From an uncultured Clostridium sp. (GTDB lineage: Bacteria; Bacillota; Clostridia; Lachnospirales; Lachnospiraceae): a stretch of DNA of 6,283 nt. The stretch covers positions 1 to 6,283 of the forward strand of contig UQJF01000151.1 of assembly GCA_900541315.1 (NCBI GenBank), given 5' to 3'. Numbering within the stretch: position 1 is the first letter of the stretch; each line of letters opens with the position of its first letter. The notes under the pieces are model-generated. The model searched no databases, had not been told where the DNA came from, and was given only the letters and a program-made list of their open reading frames with translations. The translations under genes were made by a program, and so were the position numbers. Below, one piece after another: positions 5,681-6,283 of this stretch.

Positions 5681-5685
5681 AAGGA
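5681..5685 (+). promoter_or_regulatory. Ribosome binding site deciding the Gx transporter start
   Basis: AAGGA in an AGAAGAAGGAAA context lies 10 nt before the ATG at 5696. The in-frame ATG at 5639 has no recognisable ribosome site. Confidence 0.65.
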
Positions 5686-5695
5686 AATAATCAAA

Positions 5696-6214
5696 ATGAC
5701 AACAGCAGGAAAAAATAATAAAACTACATCAAACCGCGTAGCCCTTTACGGCCTGCTTATAGCCTTAGCCTTTGTGCTAAGCTATATCGAAACATTATTC
5801 CCGGTTTATATGGGGGCACCGGGAGTGAAGCTGGGGCTGGCGAATCTTGTAACAGTGATCGCTCTTTACGGCCTTGGGGTTAAAGAAGCTTTTGCCATCA
5901 ATCTGGTGCGGGTGATCTTAGCCGGTTTTACTTTTGGGAATATGGCATCCATTCTATTTGGATTAGCAGGGGCGTTTTTAAGCCTGCTTTTAATGGTCAC
6001 ATGCAAATATTTCCGCCTTTTTGATATGGTAGGAATCAGCATTTTAGGCGGCGTGGCCCATAATATTGGCCAGTTTTTAATTGCTGCATTTGTGACAAAG
6101 ACTTTTGGCGTATTTTCATACCTCCCAGTGCTGCTGATTGCTGGCACTGTGGCAGGAGCTCTCATCGGACTTTTAGGTGGATTGATCCTAAAGCGAATCA
6201 GCCGAATTCTATAA
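5696..6214 (+). CDS. Gx transporter family protein (PF07456, 'heptaprenyl diphosphate synthase component I')
   Basis: A 172-residue integral membrane protein with about five or six spans. The family name in older databases (heptaprenyl diphosphate synthase component I) comes from weak similarity; the sequence itself looks like a small solute-transporter component, substrate unknown. Signatures seen are LSYIE (28-32), PGVKLGLAN (42-50), the R in NLVRVILAG (69-77), FGLAGAFLS (88-96), GGVAHNIGQ (118-126) and a C-terminal span with small residues (about 145-165). The ATG at 5696 is chosen over 5639 because AAGGA is 10 nt upstream and the resulting N-terminus and length match the family; the longer form would add 19 residues. 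It is divergent from the NusG II gene, with 217 nt between the starts. A weak TATAGT (5625-5630) could be its -10 box, but no good -35 is seen. A palindrome follows 20 nt after its stop. Confidence 0.92.
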   Translation: MTTAGKNNKTTSNRVALYGLLIALAFVLSYIETLFPVYMGAPGVKLGLANLVTVIALYGLGVKEAFAINLVRVILAGFTFGNMASILFGLAGAFLSLLLMVTCKYFRLFDMVGISILGGVAHNIGQFLIAAFVTKTFGVFSYLPVLLIAGTVAGALIGLLGGLILKRISRIL

Positions 6215-6234
6215 GACAAGAGAAATTCAATGAT

Positions 6235-6265
6235 GTGAGTGTCAAAAGTAAATTTTGCCACTCAC
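6235..6265. repeat. 31-bp imperfect palindrome after the Gx gene
   Basis: The arms are GTGAGTG (6235-6241) with CACTCAC (6259-6265) and CAAAA (6243-6247) with TTTTG (6253-6257), with one T-C mismatch and loop GTAAA: 12 bp in all. It is flanked by TGATG on both sides (6231-6235 and 6266-6270), overlapping the stem by one base on the left. There is no T-tract on either strand, so a standard terminator is unlikely. It could be an operator for the next gene or a stabilising 3' stem. The window ends 18 nt later. Confidence 0.6.
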
Positions 6266-6283
6266 TGATGTAACCGGATTGCT

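Noticed and set aside
5866..6261. 131-codon minus-strand open frame opposite the Gx gene
   Set aside because: It overlaps a well-supported membrane protein, its translation is rich in K, R and P without a family pattern, and it is a shadow of the plus-strand codons.

Overview
The window looks like the start of a draft contig from a moderate-GC Firmicute, most likely a gut Clostridia/Lachnospiraceae-type organism. This is an inference from three things: the gene families (meso-DAP dehydrogenase, DUF1576 membrane protein, NusG domain II protein, Gx transporter), the AAAGGA/GGAG-type ribosome binding sites, and the TTGCCA-17-TATAAT promoter. Bases 1-47 are not biological. They match an Illumina Nextera i7 adapter with its index and the Tn5 mosaic end, so the genome begins at about base 48.

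Layout. (1) 50-1225 (+): most of a TRAP transporter large permease (DctM), lacking roughly its first 35 residues because the contig starts inside it. A strong intrinsic terminator follows at 1261-1294. (2) 1296-3792 (+): a sigma-A-type promoter, a leader of about 155 nt with nested inverted repeats, then ddh (meso-diaminopimelate dehydrogenase). Only 13 nt later comes a TTG-started DUF1576 membrane protein with a clear internal duplication. These two genes are very probably one transcript. (3) 3897-4966 (+): an HD-domain phosphohydrolase and a small flavodoxin-like protein, overlapping by ATGA and so translationally coupled. (4) 4970-5116: a 147-bp element that fills almost the whole gap between convergent genes and can fold into a four-way, cloverleaf-like junction. 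(5) 5122-5478 (-): a membrane-anchored NusG domain II protein. (6) 5479-5695: a divergent intergenic region carrying one copy of a 17-bp exact direct repeat, whose other copy lies in the first codons of the NusG II gene. (7) 5696-6214 (+): a Gx transporter family protein, followed by an imperfect 31-bp palindrome near the end of the window.

How the genes fit together. Ddh makes meso-DAP for lysine and peptidoglycan in one reductive step, and its tight partner DUF1576 is a multi-spanning protein of unknown function. The TRAP permease would import a small organic acid with a binding protein and DctQ that lie off the contig. NusG II and Gx proteins are families I know as frequent neighbours, but here they are divergently transcribed. 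The most unusual items are the cloverleaf-like element, the ddh leader dyad, the ddh-DUF1576 pairing, and the repeated start region of the NusG II gene.
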